A stretch of 64,000 bases of DNA from Zwartia hollandica (lineage in GTDB: Bacteria; Pseudomonadota; Gammaproteobacteria; Burkholderiales; Burkholderiaceae_B), in contig NZ_JAHXRI010000006.1 of NCBI RefSeq assembly GCF_019923725.1, positions 372,001-436,000 on the forward strand, given 5' to 3'. The notes beneath the pieces are model-generated. The model made no database searches. It was not told where the DNA came from and saw only the letters and a list, made by a program, of their open reading frames with translations. Position 1 is the stretch's first letter. Each line of letters opens with the position of its first letter. Positions 20,331 through 28,587 of this stretch are shown here, piece by piece. A program made the position numbers and the translations under genes.

Positions 20331-20804
20331 ATGGCCTCGGTCAATAAAGTGATTTTGGTTGGTAATCTTGGACGCGACCCCGAGGTCCGTTACAGCCCAG
20401 ATGGTGCGGCCATTTGTAACGTGTCGATTGCGACTACCAGCAACTGGAAAGATAAAACCTCGGGCGAGCGCCGCGAAGAAACCGAATGGCATCGCGTGGT
20501 GTTCTACAACCGTCTCGCTGAGATCGCCGGCGAATACTTGCGCAAAGGTCGCCCTGTCTATGTTGAAGGTCGACTCAAAACACGCAAGTGGCAGAACAAA
20601 GAAGGCGTCGATCAGTACACGACCGAAGTCATCGCAGACCAAATGCAAATGCTGGGTGGGCGTGATGGTGCCGAGGGTGGTTCGATGGGTGGTGGCGAAG
20701 GTGCGCCACGTCCAGCAGCTCGCGCCCCCCAAGCGCAGCGTCCAGCCGCTCCTGCAGCCGGCGGCGCCAATCTGGCTGATATGGATGACGACATTCCGTT
20801 TTAA
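20331..20804 (+). CDS. ssb: Single-stranded DNA-binding protein
   Basis: A 157-residue SSB protecting single-stranded DNA in replication, recombination and repair. The N-terminal OB fold (residues 1-108) begins [20 protein letters not shown] and includes the conserved [18 protein letters not shown] region. A glycine/proline/alanine-rich linker (residues 112-147) follows, and the protein ends with the acidic peptide DMDDDIPF that recruits partner proteins. The ribosome site ggag lies 6 bases before the ATG. The 123-base region upstream is T-rich next to the gene, probably the promoter. An imperfect stem-loop follows the gene. Confidence 0.97.
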   Translation: MASVNKVILVGNLGRDPEVRYSPDGAAICNVSIATTSNWKDKTSGERREETEWHRVVFYNRLAEIAGEYLRKGRPVYVEGRLKTRKWQNKEGVDQYTTEVIADQMQMLGGRDGAEGGSMGGGEGAPRPAARAPQAQRPAAPAAGGANLADMDDDIPF

Positions 20805-20824
20805 ATCCAGCTAACTCAAGCTGC

Positions 20825-20870
20825 GCGCGCTGTCATGCTTGCTTACAAAATAGTGAGCCGAACAGCGCGC
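20825..20870 (+). repeat. Imperfect stem-loop after ssb
   Basis: A 9-base inverted repeat (gcgcgctgt / acagcgcgc) encloses a second short stem (gcttac / gtgagc, one G-U pair) around an aaaata loop. There is no T-tract after it, so it is not a classical intrinsic terminator, although it may mark the 3' end of ssb mRNA or part of the leader of the next small gene. Confidence 0.5.
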
Positions 20871-20888
20871 AAAACTCTCCTCGTTTCG

Positions 20889-20927
20889 TTGCGCTCGGCG
20901 CAAGACTTCCGTACCATCACGGTATGG
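20889..20927 (+). promoter_or_regulatory. Two short hairpins before and over the start of a small ORF
   Basis: Two further inverted repeats follow the ssb stem-loop: ttgcgc/gcgcaa (20889-20903, 3-base loop) and ccgtacc/ggtatgg (20909-20927, 5-base loop, one G-U pair). The second contains the ATG of the 62-residue ORF at 20924. No ribosome site is visible before that ATG. If transcribed, the start codon would be partly paired. This could be a translational control element or coincidence. Confidence 0.35.
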
Positions 20928-21112
20928 AAAAACGCATCACCACCCTTGAAGTTCTCGTGGATCAAAACACGAAATCCATTGATCGGCTCGATCGTTCGGT
21001 CGCGGAGTTACGCACCGACGTTGATCGTAAGTTTATGTGGATGATCGGAATTCAGCTCACGGGCCTCGCAGCGATGATGACTGCGATCGCAAGGCTTGCC
21101 AAAGTGTTTTAA
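20924..21112 (+). CDS. Small coiled-coil membrane protein, hypothetical
   Basis: A 62-residue predicted protein. Residues 1-35 are charged with heptad spacing of hydrophobics (ITTLEVLVDQNTKSIDRL), suggesting a short coiled coil; residues 38-58 are hydrophobic (MWMIGIQLTGLAAMMTAIA), a likely membrane helix, ending in a short basic tail. The layout resembles small haemolysin-XhlA-like or DUF1640-like proteins, but family membership is unproven. There is no clear ribosome site, and its ATG sits in a hairpin, which lowers confidence. It lies between ssb and the SDR gene on the same strand. Function unknown. Confidence 0.5.
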   Translation: MEKRITTLEVLVDQNTKSIDRLDRSVAELRTDVDRKFMWMIGIQLTGLAAMMTAIARLAKVF

Positions 21113-21183
21113 CCGCAGTGCACACATGTAATACTGTGATCAAAATAGAAAGTGCATAACAATTAAACAAACAAAGGGACATC

Positions 21184-21963
21184 ATGGATTTAGGAATTCG
21201 CGGTAGACAGGCAATCGTTTGCGCTTCGAGTAAAGGCCTTGGTTTAGCCTGTGCACAGCAACTCGCGCGCGAGGGTGTCAATGTTCTGATGCTTGCGCGC
21301 GGTGCCGAGGCTCTCGAAGCGGCTGCCCAAGCCATCCGTGCCGAGACCGGCGTGAACGTCAGCACCATTGCTACCGACATCACGACGCCAGAGGGCCGTG
21401 CAAAAGTGTTGGAGCTCTGCCCAAATCCCGATATTTTGGTGACCAATGCAGGTGGCCCCAAGCCGGGTGATTTTCGTGACTGGAGTCGTGATGATTGGGT
21501 CGCCGCCGTTGATGCCAACATGATCACACCGATCGAACTGATTCGCGCCACCGTAGACGGCATGATCGAGCGTAAGTTTGGCCGCATCGTTAACATCACT
21601 TCCGCGTCAGTTAAGCAACCGATTGAGTCGCTTGGCCTGTCAAACGGTGCACGCGCAGGCCTCACCGGTTTTGTATCGGGCCTTGCGCGTCAAATCGTGT
21701 CGCACAACGTTACGATTAACAACCTCTTGCCGGGTCCGTTCGCGACCGATCGTCTTACTCAGAATGCGGTCGTGCGTGCAAAAGCGAGTGGCCAGACGGT
21801 TGAGCAAATTCAAAACGCACGCAAAGCGACTGTCCCTGCGCGTCGTTTCGGTGAGCCCGCTGAGTTTGGTCAAGCCTGTGCTTTTTTGTGCAGTGCTGGC
21901 GCAGGTTTTATGACCGGACAAAATTTGGTGCTAGATGGCGGCACGTATCCGGGTACGCTCTAA
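21184..21963 (+). CDS. SDR family oxidoreductase with altered active site
   Basis: A 259-residue short-chain dehydrogenase/reductase fold. The cofactor loop is CASSKGLG (residues 13-20), where the usual first glycine of TGxxxGxG is alanine; TNAGG (about 87-91) is normal. The catalytic serine is present (S140 in ITSAS), but the YxxxK pair is replaced by SNGAR (S153, R157). Such LSN-type SDRs form a recognised atypical group often annotated as 3-oxoacyl-ACP reductase; whether they are active dehydrogenases is uncertain. The ribosome site is aaaggga. The IlvD/Edd dehydratase follows after 85 bases, which may indicate a sugar-acid or hydroxy-acid pathway. Confidence 0.85.
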   Translation: MDLGIRGRQAIVCASSKGLGLACAQQLAREGVNVLMLARGAEALEAAAQAIRAETGVNVSTIATDITTPEGRAKVLELCPNPDILVTNAGGPKPGDFRDWSRDDWVAAVDANMITPIELIRATVDGMIERKFGRIVNITSASVKQPIESLGLSNGARAGLTGFVSGLARQIVSHNVTINNLLPGPFATDRLTQNAVVRAKASGQTVEQIQNARKATVPARRFGEPAEFGQACAFLCSAGAGFMTGQNLVLDGGTYPGTL

Positions 21964-21998
21964 GCCTATAAGGTCAATCAAGCGCTAAAAAAGGCTAC

Positions 21999-22024
21999 GA
22001 TTCAGCCACATAAAGATTCAGCCA
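21999..22024. repeat. Short direct repeat upstream of the dehydratase gene
   Basis: The 10-base sequence gattcagcca occurs twice (21999-22008 and 22015-22024), 16 bases start to start, 25-50 bases before the dehydratase ATG. It could be a regulator half-site pair, but the spacing and small size make chance possible. Confidence 0.3.
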
Positions 22025-22048
22025 AACACTTTTTTCAGGTGCATGCAC

Positions 22049-23806
22049 ATGTCACAAGACAATAACAAGAAAGGCCACTCGGTTAACCCAGCAGCAAGTG
22101 AAGACGGCATATCGAAGGGCTTAGCGAATTATGGTGATCGCGGGTTTTCGTTGTTTTTGCGTAAGGCCTTTATTAAAGGTGCGGGTTACACAGATTCGGC
22201 ACTCGAGCGTCCCGTCATTGGCATCACCAACACCGGAAGCTCCTACAACCCCTGCCACGGCAATGCCCCTCAACTGATTGAAGCTGTTAAACGCGGCATT
22301 ATGTTGGCCGGCGGCTTGCCCATGGACTTCCCGACGATTTCAATCCACGAAAGTTTTTCGCAGCCTACCAGCATGTTCCTGCGTAACTTAATGTCGATGG
22401 ATACGGAGGAACTACTACGCGCCCAGCCCATGGATGCCGTTGTATTGATTGGTGGCTGCGACAAGACGGTTCCCGCTCAGTTGATGGGTGCGGCCTCAGC
22501 AGGGTTGCCTGCTGTGCAGTTAATTACCGGTTCAATGTTGACAGGCTCGTATCGCAGCGAGCGTGTTGGTGCCTGTACGGACTGTCGTCGCTATTGGGGC
22601 AAGTTCCGTGCCGAAGAGATCGGCGCTGAAGAAATCGCCGAGGTCAACAGCCAGCTCGTGGCAAGTGTAGGCACCTGTTCGGTCATGGGTACTGCGAGCA
22701 CTATGGCCTGTATTGCTGAGGCGCTTGGTATGACGGTGCCTGGTGGTGCTTCGCCACCGGCCGTGACCGCAGATCGTATTCGCGTAGCCGAGCAAAGCGG
22801 CACAATCGCGGTCGAAATCGCGCGTAAGCGTTTAACCATCGACAAAGTGCTCACTGAGAAGGCCTTTGAAAACGCGATGCGCGTTTTGTTGGCAATTGGC
22901 GGTTCAACGAACGCTATCGTGCACTTAACTGCGATTGCAGGCCGTATGGGCTTTGAGATGGATCTCAAAGCACTTGATCGCATGGGCCGGGAAACCCCCG
23001 TGCTGCTTGATTTGAAGCCCTCGGGTCAGCACTACATGGAAGACTTCCACCACGCGGGTGGCATGGCTACGTTGCTGCGTGAACTCAAGCCTTTGTTGCA
23101 CCTCGATGCGTTGACAGTCACTGGCCGCACGCTCGGCGAAGAGATTGAGGCAGCGGGTCCTGGTTTTAAACAAGACGTGGTCAGAACAGCCAAGAACCCC
23201 ATCTATCCTCAAGGTGGCATCGCTGTTTTGCAGGGTAATCTTGCTCCAGGCGGCGCCATCATCAAGCAGTCTGCCGCACACCCCAAGTTGATGGAGCATG
23301 AGGGCCGCGCAGTTGTCTTTGAGAACCTTGAGGACATGGCAAACCGAATCGACACGCCGGACTTAGATGTCACGGCCGACGACATTCTTGTGCTTAAGCA
23401 CATTGGTCCGAAAGGCGCCACGATGCCCGAAGCAGGCTATATGCCGATTCCAAAGAAGTTAGCGATCGCCGGCGTCAAGGACATCGTCCGGATTTCAGAT
23501 GGGCGCATGAGTGGCACTGCGTTTGGCACCATCGTCTTGCACGTGACGCCTGAGTCTGCCATCGGTGGGCCCTTGGCGTATGTGCAAAGCGGTGACCGGA
23601 TTCGCTTGAGCGTTGAAAAGCGCGAGCTTTCTTTGTTGGTCAGTGATGAAGAGCTTGCACGTCGCCGTGCCGCCAAGCCCGTCGTCGTACCAACCGCTTC
23701 GCGCGGCTATCGCAAGCTGTTTTTACAGAGCGTGACGCAAGCCGATCAAGGTGTGGACTTTGATTTCTTGATGCCCCCCATGACCACCAAGATCCCGAAG
23801 ACTTAG
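22049..23806 (+). CDS. IlvD/Edd family dehydratase
   Basis: A 585-residue iron-sulfur dehydratase of the dihydroxy-acid / sugar-acid family, which removes water from 2,3-dihydroxy acids. Cluster-ligand cysteines are in NPCHGN, GGCDKT and GTCSVMGT, and the C-terminal loop GRMSGTAFG is characteristic. The length and the SPPAVTADR region resemble L-arabinonate/galactonate-type or promiscuous dihydroxy-acid dehydratases rather than a clear housekeeping IlvD; nothing from branched-chain synthesis is nearby. Two ATGs are six bases apart; the second (MSQDNN) has better spacing to cagg. Its stop codon directly abuts the stop of the convergent acyl-CoA synthetase gene. Substrate unknown. Confidence 0.9.
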   Translation: MSQDNNKKGHSVNPAASEDGISKGLANYGDRGFSLFLRKAFIKGAGYTDSALERPVIGITNTGSSYNPCHGNAPQLIEAVKRGIMLAGGLPMDFPTISIHESFSQPTSMFLRNLMSMDTEELLRAQPMDAVVLIGGCDKTVPAQLMGAASAGLPAVQLITGSMLTGSYRSERVGACTDCRRYWGKFRAEEIGAEEIAEVNSQLVASVGTCSVMGTASTMACIAEALGMTVPGGASPPAVTADRIRVAEQSGTIAVEIARKRLTIDKVLTEKAFENAMRVLLAIGGSTNAIVHLTAIAGRMGFEMDLKALDRMGRETPVLLDLKPSGQHYMEDFHHAGGMATLLRELKPLLHLDALTVTGRTLGEEIEAAGPGFKQDVVRTAKNPIYPQGGIAVLQGNLAPGGAIIKQSAAHPKLMEHEGRAVVFENLEDMANRIDTPDLDVTADDILVLKHIGPKGATMPEAGYMPIPKKLAIAGVKDIVRISDGRMSGTAFGTIVLHVTPESAIGGPLAYVQSGDRIRLSVEKRELSLLVSDEELARRRAAKPVVVPTASRGYRKLFLQSVTQADQGVDFDFLMPPMTTKIPKT

Positions 23807-25960
23807 TTACTCCGTGACCTCGATCACTGCATCGACTGCGTAAGCGCCTTGCCCTTCAGGCATGGCGAGCACGGGGTTGAGGTCGATGGATTGCAGGCGT
23901 GGACCTGCAGCAACGGCAAAGGCAGACAAGCGCGACAGCATCTCAGCCAACGCTTTGATGTCGGCCTTGGGTCGGCCTCGCGCTCCCTCCAGTAACGGCG
24001 CACCCTTGATGGAGCGAATCATTTGCTCGGCCACATCGGTTCCGAAAGGGCAGCGATGTAACACCACGTCTTGCAGGATCTCGACAAAGATCCCACCGAG
24101 CCCAAACATCGCGACAGGGCCGAACACCGGGTCCTGGTGAATACCCAAAATGCATTCGACACCACCTTTGAGTTGCTTGGCGACAAGCACGCCGTCGAGA
24201 CGTGCTTGAGGCGCCGCCGTTTTTCCTCGCTGCATCAATAAATTAAAGCCAGCACGCACGCCATCTGCGTCGACGATATCGAGCAATACGCCACCGATTT
24301 CTGACTTGTGCAAAATATCGGGCGAGACGATTTTCATCACAACGGGGAAGCCTATTTTCTCTGCGGCACGCACTGCCGCATCGATCGTGGTGCAAACCTC
24401 TTCTGGTGCAGAAGCAATCCCTGCAGAGGCGAGTAATTGCTTTGCCGCTGCTTCACTTGGATTGCTAGCGGGCAGTTGCACGGGTCCAACGATCGGTGCA
24501 GGTAGCCCAGCAGGCTTGGCAAACGCGCGACCAAACTGTCCCATCGCTTCAATTGCGACCACGGCGCGTGATGGGTCCTCAAACACTGCGAAGCCATCTT
24601 CCTCGTACTGTCTGATTAAGTCCCGTGAGGCCATCAGCGACAGTGCAAAAATACAATCAGGATGTTTATTGCGAGCGATCTTTAGTTGTTCGCGCAGGCG
24701 CGGCGCAATGCTGGCCACACCCCCGGTGTAGGTAAAGAAACCGAGGATCGAGGTGTACTTGCCCTCTGCGATCAGCGCGTCGGTAAAGGTACTAATGAGT
24801 GACATCTCGTTCAGATATTGCGCGGTCACATCCACGGGGTTGCGTGGTGCGGCAAACGGCAATAGTTTGAGCAAGCGCTCTTGCGAGGCCTGTGGCATCG
24901 CGGGCATAGGCAGCCCTACCGCATCGGCCGCGTCCGAGATGATCACACCGGCGCCGCCGCTCACGGTAATCACGCCAAGTGTATTGTTCGCTGGGTAGAC
25001 ACCGCGTGTGGCTAAGCGTGCGATATCTAGCATTTGTTCGGTGGTCTGTACGCGCACTACACCAAGTTCTTTCAGCACCGCATCGGTAACGCGGTCGTCA
25101 CCAGCGATCGAGGCTGTATGGGACTGTGCCGCGGCGCTACCCACCGCACTGCGCCCGACCTTCATCATCAGCACGGGCTTGCGTGCGCGGCGTGCAGCCT
25201 CAAGGCCCGCCACCAGGCCTGCGGCTTCTTTGATGCCTTCTGAATACAACATGATGACTTTCGTATCTGGGTCATCCACTACCATTTGCAACATATCGCC
25301 AACCGTGAGGTCTGCTTCGTTGCCGGTCAGAATCACCGCAGACAGACCGATATCGTTGGCAGTAGCCACCGCCATCAAGTGTGCGCCATAAGCCCCCGAC
25401 TGACTGATAATCGCAACACCACCTGCTTTCGGAAACGCCAGCTCACAGCCTGTCGCAAACGTCCCATAAAAATGTTTGCAAGGATTAATCAGCCCAAGCG
25501 AGTTCGGTCCGATCAGTCGCATGCCGTGCGCATGTGCCGCCTCGACAAGCTTGGCTTGGGCGGCCGCACCTTCTGGTCCGATCTCGGCAAAGCCAGAGGT
25601 GAACAAGATGGCAGCGGCGCAGCCGCGTTCGGCAAGCGCAGTCACAGACTCAAGCGCAGCACTGGCCGGCACAATGACAATTGCGACATCAGGTGTTTCG
25701 GGTAGAGCTGCGACGCTCGGGTAGGCAGTGAGCCCTTGCACCGTTGCACGATTTGGGTTGACCGGAAAAATCTTGCCGGCGTAGCCCTGGCTGCGCATGT
25801 ACGAGATCGGCCTACCCCCGATGCGGGATGGATCATCAGAGGCGCCAATGACCGCGACTGAATTAGGGTTAAGTAATTTGGCGATGCGGGACCGGTCGCT
25901 CGGGCGTGCGCGTGTCGTAGAAGTGGGTGAGGCGGCTGCGGTGCTTTTAGCGGTGCTCAT
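23807..25960 (-). CDS. NDP-forming acyl-CoA synthetase (acetate-CoA ligase family)
   Basis: A 717-residue fused acyl-CoA synthetase (ADP-forming) of the ACD superfamily. In order: CoA-binding Rossmann domain from residue ~25 (SVAVIGASDDPSRIGG), a succinyl-CoA-ligase-like domain whose histidine phospho-site is probably in SQSHTASIAG (about residue 265-275), and a C-terminal ATP-grasp domain (FPVVMKIVSPDILHKSEIGGV, near residues 530-550). These enzymes interconvert acyl-CoA and acid with ADP/ATP; with the neighbouring catabolic genes an organic-acid role is likely. The Ala/Ser/Thr-rich N-terminal 22 residues are probably disordered. It converges head-on with the dehydratase gene with no spacing. 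Confidence 0.9.
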   Translation of the reverse strand: MSTAKSTAAASPTSTTRARPSDRSRIAKLLNPNSVAVIGASDDPSRIGGRPISYMRSQGYAGKIFPVNPNRATVQGLTAYPSVAALPETPDVAIVIVPASAALESVTALAERGCAAAILFTSGFAEIGPEGAAAQAKLVEAAHAHGMRLIGPNSLGLINPCKHFYGTFATGCELAFPKAGGVAIISQSGAYGAHLMAVATANDIGLSAVILTGNEADLTVGDMLQMVVDDPDTKVIMLYSEGIKEAAGLVAGLEAARRARKPVLMMKVGRSAVGSAAAQSHTASIAGDDRVTDAVLKELGVVRVQTTEQMLDIARLATRGVYPANNTLGVITVSGGAGVIISDAADAVGLPMPAMPQASQERLLKLLPFAAPRNPVDVTAQYLNEMSLISTFTDALIAEGKYTSILGFFTYTGGVASIAPRLREQLKIARNKHPDCIFALSLMASRDLIRQYEEDGFAVFEDPSRAVVAIEAMGQFGRAFAKPAGLPAPIVGPVQLPASNPSEAAAKQLLASAGIASAPEEVCTTIDAAVRAAEKIGFPVVMKIVSPDILHKSEIGGVLLDIVDADGVRAGFNLLMQRGKTAAPQARLDGVLVAKQLKGGVECILGIHQDPVFGPVAMFGLGGIFVEILQDVVLHRCPFGTDVAEQMIRSIKGAPLLEGARGRPKADIKALAEMLSRLSAFAVAAGPRLQSIDLNPVLAMPEGQGAYAVDAVIEVTE

Positions 25961-26052
25961 AATTTGCTTGTCTGCTGATATGTAGTGGTTGTTTTTCCAA
26001 TATTACAGCTACACTGAATCATCTCGCTTTGCCCCCTCACTGGAGACCTGCC

Positions 26053-26928
26053 ATGAATAAACCTAGCCCAGAATTCGATAGCCTGTTGCCACCTTTGACA
26101 CTGAACCGCCGGGGCTTTTTGGCGACCTCGCTCATGAGCGGCTTCACGCTCGCTGCCGGTCCCGTCATGGCGCAGACCGTCATTACGACTGACACGAACG
26201 GACTGACTGCGGGCGAAGTCAAAATCCCTGTTGCTGATGGCACCATCCCCGCTTACCGTGCAGCCCCTGCTGGCAAGACCAACCTTGGCACCATTCTGGT
26301 TGTTCAAGAAATCTTCGGTGTGCATGAGCACATCAAAGATGTTTGCCGACGTTTTGCAAAACTGGGCTACCTTGCGATCGCGCCTGAGATGTACGCGCGC
26401 CAGGGTGACCCCTCCAAGTTCACCGAGAACGCCAAGATTTTTTCGGAGATCGTCAATAAAGTGCCTGACGCACAAGTCATGAGCGATCTGGATGCAACTG
26501 CTAAGTGGGCCGCTGCAAATGGTGGTGATCCCAAGCGCCTCGCGATCACCGGCTTCTGCTGGGGTGGTCGTATCGTATGGCTGTACTCCGCACACAATCC
26601 AAACCTGAAAGCAGGCGTGGCTTGGTACGGCCGCTTAGTAGGCGATAAAGATGCTTTGCGTACCTCGCAACCGGTCGACATCGCGGGTCAGATGAAAGCC
26701 CCCGTGCTTGGTTTGTATGGTGGTAAAGACACTGGCATTCCTGTCGCAACGGTTGACCAGATGAAGACTGCGCTTACAAGCGGTTCAGCGGCAGCCAAAG
26801 CATCGAGCTTCATCGTCTACCCAGAAGCGCCACACGCCTTCCACGCTGACTATCGTCCTAGCTATCGCGCGACTGAAGCGAAAGAAGCCTGGGATAAAGC
26901 GCAGGCCTGGTTTAAAAAATATCTTTAA
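26053..26928 (+). CDS. Dienelactone hydrolase family protein with Tat signal
   Basis: A 291-residue alpha/beta hydrolase. The N-terminus carries a twin-arginine signal ([11 protein letters not shown]19-R20) with hydrophobic core and an AQ cleavage site near residue 40, so it is probably exported folded. The dienelactone-hydrolase triad is C169 in GFCWGG, D226 in YGGKDTG and a histidine in APHAFH (261 or 264), with E86 in QEIFG also conserved. Classical members open dienelactones in aromatic degradation; exported forms are less studied. The ATG MNKPSP follows tggaga. RidA follows by 19 bases in what looks like a four-gene operon. Confidence 0.9.
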   Translation: MNKPSPEFDSLLPPLTLNRRGFLATSLMSGFTLAAGPVMAQTVITTDTNGLTAGEVKIPVADGTIPAYRAAPAGKTNLGTILVVQEIFGVHEHIKDVCRRFAKLGYLAIAPEMYARQGDPSKFTENAKIFSEIVNKVPDAQVMSDLDATAKWAAANGGDPKRLAITGFCWGGRIVWLYSAHNPNLKAGVAWYGRLVGDKDALRTSQPVDIAGQMKAPVLGLYGGKDTGIPVATVDQMKTALTSGSAAAKASSFIVYPEAPHAFHADYRPSYRATEAKEAWDKAQAWFKKYL

Positions 26929-26947
26929 TTGATCAAGGAGTAGCAAC

Positions 26948-27301
26948 ATGAGTGCAATTACCCGCATTGATTCCAACGAGCGGTTGAGCCGTGTCGTGAT
27001 TCATGGTGAGACCGTCTATGTCGCTGGAATCACCTCAAGCGTCAAAGGCGACATCGTGGCCCAGACGCGCGACGTCTTCGCAAAAATCGATGGTCACCTA
27101 GCCAGCGCTGGTACAGATAAGCACCATTTGCTGACTGTACAGATTTGGTTAAAGGACATCACCAAAGACTTTGCAGGCATGAACTCTGTTTGGGCCGAGT
27201 GGGCACCTAAGAACGCACTGCCCACACGCGCAACAGGCGAAGTCAAGCTGGCAGCGCCTGACCTGTTGGTTGAGGTCATTGTCTCGGCTGCTAAAAAATA
27301 G
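26948..27301 (+). CDS. RidA family protein (enamine/imine deaminase-like)
   Basis: A 117-residue YjgF/YER057c/UK114 protein. The family hydrolyses reactive enamines and imines made by PLP enzymes; some subgroups act in specific catabolic routes. Conserved features include VYVAGITS, the HHLLTVQIWLKDI region and the C-terminal PTRATGEVKLAAPDLLVEV, with R in the PTRAT loop, the residue that binds the substrate carboxylate in RidA. It has a strong ribosome site (aaggag) and sits between the exported hydrolase and the flavoprotein, so a pathway-specific role is more likely than the general housekeeping one. Confidence 0.93.
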   Translation: MSAITRIDSNERLSRVVIHGETVYVAGITSSVKGDIVAQTRDVFAKIDGHLASAGTDKHHLLTVQIWLKDITKDFAGMNSVWAEWAPKNALPTRATGEVKLAAPDLLVEVIVSAAKK

Positions 27302-27336
27302 TCTGAAGTATTTTTTCCTCAGAGCCCGGAGTCGTT

Positions 27337-28587
27337 TTGGTAACAGTTGCTGTCATTGGGGCCGGGCCTGCAGGATTGATGGCTGCAGAAGTATTGGCAG
27401 AACAAGGCTTGAAGGTTCAGGTCTATGAAGCCAAGCCTTCTGCGGGACGCAAGTTTTTAATGGCAGGTCGCGGTGGGTTGAACATCACCCACTCCGAACC
27501 CGCCGATTTATTTGTATCGCGCTATGCCGAGCGCGCACCGCAGATGTCTGCCTTGTTAGCCTCATTCGATGCGGCTGCGTTGCGTGCCTGGGTGCACGCA
27601 CTAAATATCGACACCTTTGTCGGCAGCTCTGGCCGTGTTTTTCCGGCCGAGATGAAAGCCGCGCCTTTGTTACGTGCTTGGATGCATCGCTTACGTGGTC
27701 AAGGCGTACAGTTCTTGATGCGACATCGCTGGCTCGGTTGGAATGCGGAGCGCGCACTGCGCTTTGAAACACCTAAAGGTGAAGTCACGAGCACACCGGA
27801 TGCGACGATTCTTGCGTTGGGTGGTGGCAGCTGGGCCAAGCTCGGTTCGGACGGGGCGTGGTGGCCCTGGCTAGAAGAACAGGGCGTGGCACTTGCTCCA
27901 CTGCTGCCGAGTAACGGCGGCTTCGAAACCAACTGGTCGCAACACTTTATCGACAAGTGTGCAGGTCAGCCACTTAAGACCGCAACGTTTTGGACGGATG
28001 GGGGGCACGCTGCAGCGCTGCGTGGTGAATGCATGGTCACCGAGCATGGCCTCGAAGGAGGCGCCATCTATGCATTGTCGGCCGCGCTACGCACACAGAT
28101 TTTGCAGTGCGGAGCAGCGACCTTATATGTTGATCTTTTGCCGGATCACAGCCCAGAGAAAGTGCTGGAAGAAGTCGCGCACGGTCGCGGCACGCGCTCG
28201 ATGTCATCCCACTTGCGCTCACGCTTAGGTATTCAAGGCGTGAAGGCGACGCTGCTGCGTGAATGCTTACCCACTGAAGCGTTCGATCGTCCCTCTGCCC
28301 TGGCCGCAGGGATAAAAGCCCTGCCCATCACCTTGCAGGCGTGCCGTCCAATAGACGAAGCGATCAGCACTGCTGGTGGTGTGATGTTTGAAGGCTTGAC
28401 GGCGGGCTTGATGCTGCGCGAGCACCCCGGTATATTCGTCGCAGGCGAGATGCTCGACTGGGAAGCCCCAACGGGCGGGTACTTGCTCAATGGCGTTTTG
28501 GCGAGCGGCCGGATGGCCGGCTTAAGTGTTGTGACTTGGTTAAACCAACGTACCAGGAGCAAATCTGATGAGCATGTTAAGTCCTGA
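27337..28587 (+). CDS. HI0933-like FAD-dependent oxidoreductase (TIGR03862-type)
   Basis: A 416-residue flavoprotein with an N-terminal FAD-binding Rossmann motif GAGPAG (residues 8-13) followed by the acidic end of strand 2 (VYEAKPSAGRKFLMAGRGG-type region) characteristic of HI0933/YhiN proteins. LNITHSEP and the C-terminal TGGYLLNGVLASGRMAG are family blocks. The enzymatic reaction of this family is not established. The start is TTG at 27337, supported by ggag five bases upstream; there is no in-frame ATG before the Rossmann motif. Its 3' end overlaps the next gene by 20 bases, indicating tight operon structure with the amidohydrolase. Confidence 0.88.
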   Translation: MVTVAVIGAGPAGLMAAEVLAEQGLKVQVYEAKPSAGRKFLMAGRGGLNITHSEPADLFVSRYAERAPQMSALLASFDAAALRAWVHALNIDTFVGSSGRVFPAEMKAAPLLRAWMHRLRGQGVQFLMRHRWLGWNAERALRFETPKGEVTSTPDATILALGGGSWAKLGSDGAWWPWLEEQGVALAPLLPSNGGFETNWSQHFIDKCAGQPLKTATFWTDGGHAAALRGECMVTEHGLEGGAIYALSAALRTQILQCGAATLYVDLLPDHSPEKVLEEVAHGRGTRSMSSHLRSRLGIQGVKATLLRECLPTEAFDRPSALAAGIKALPITLQACRPIDEAISTAGGVMFEGLTAGLMLREHPGIFVAGEMLDWEAPTGGYLLNGVLASGRMAGLSVVTWLNQRTRSKSDEHVKS

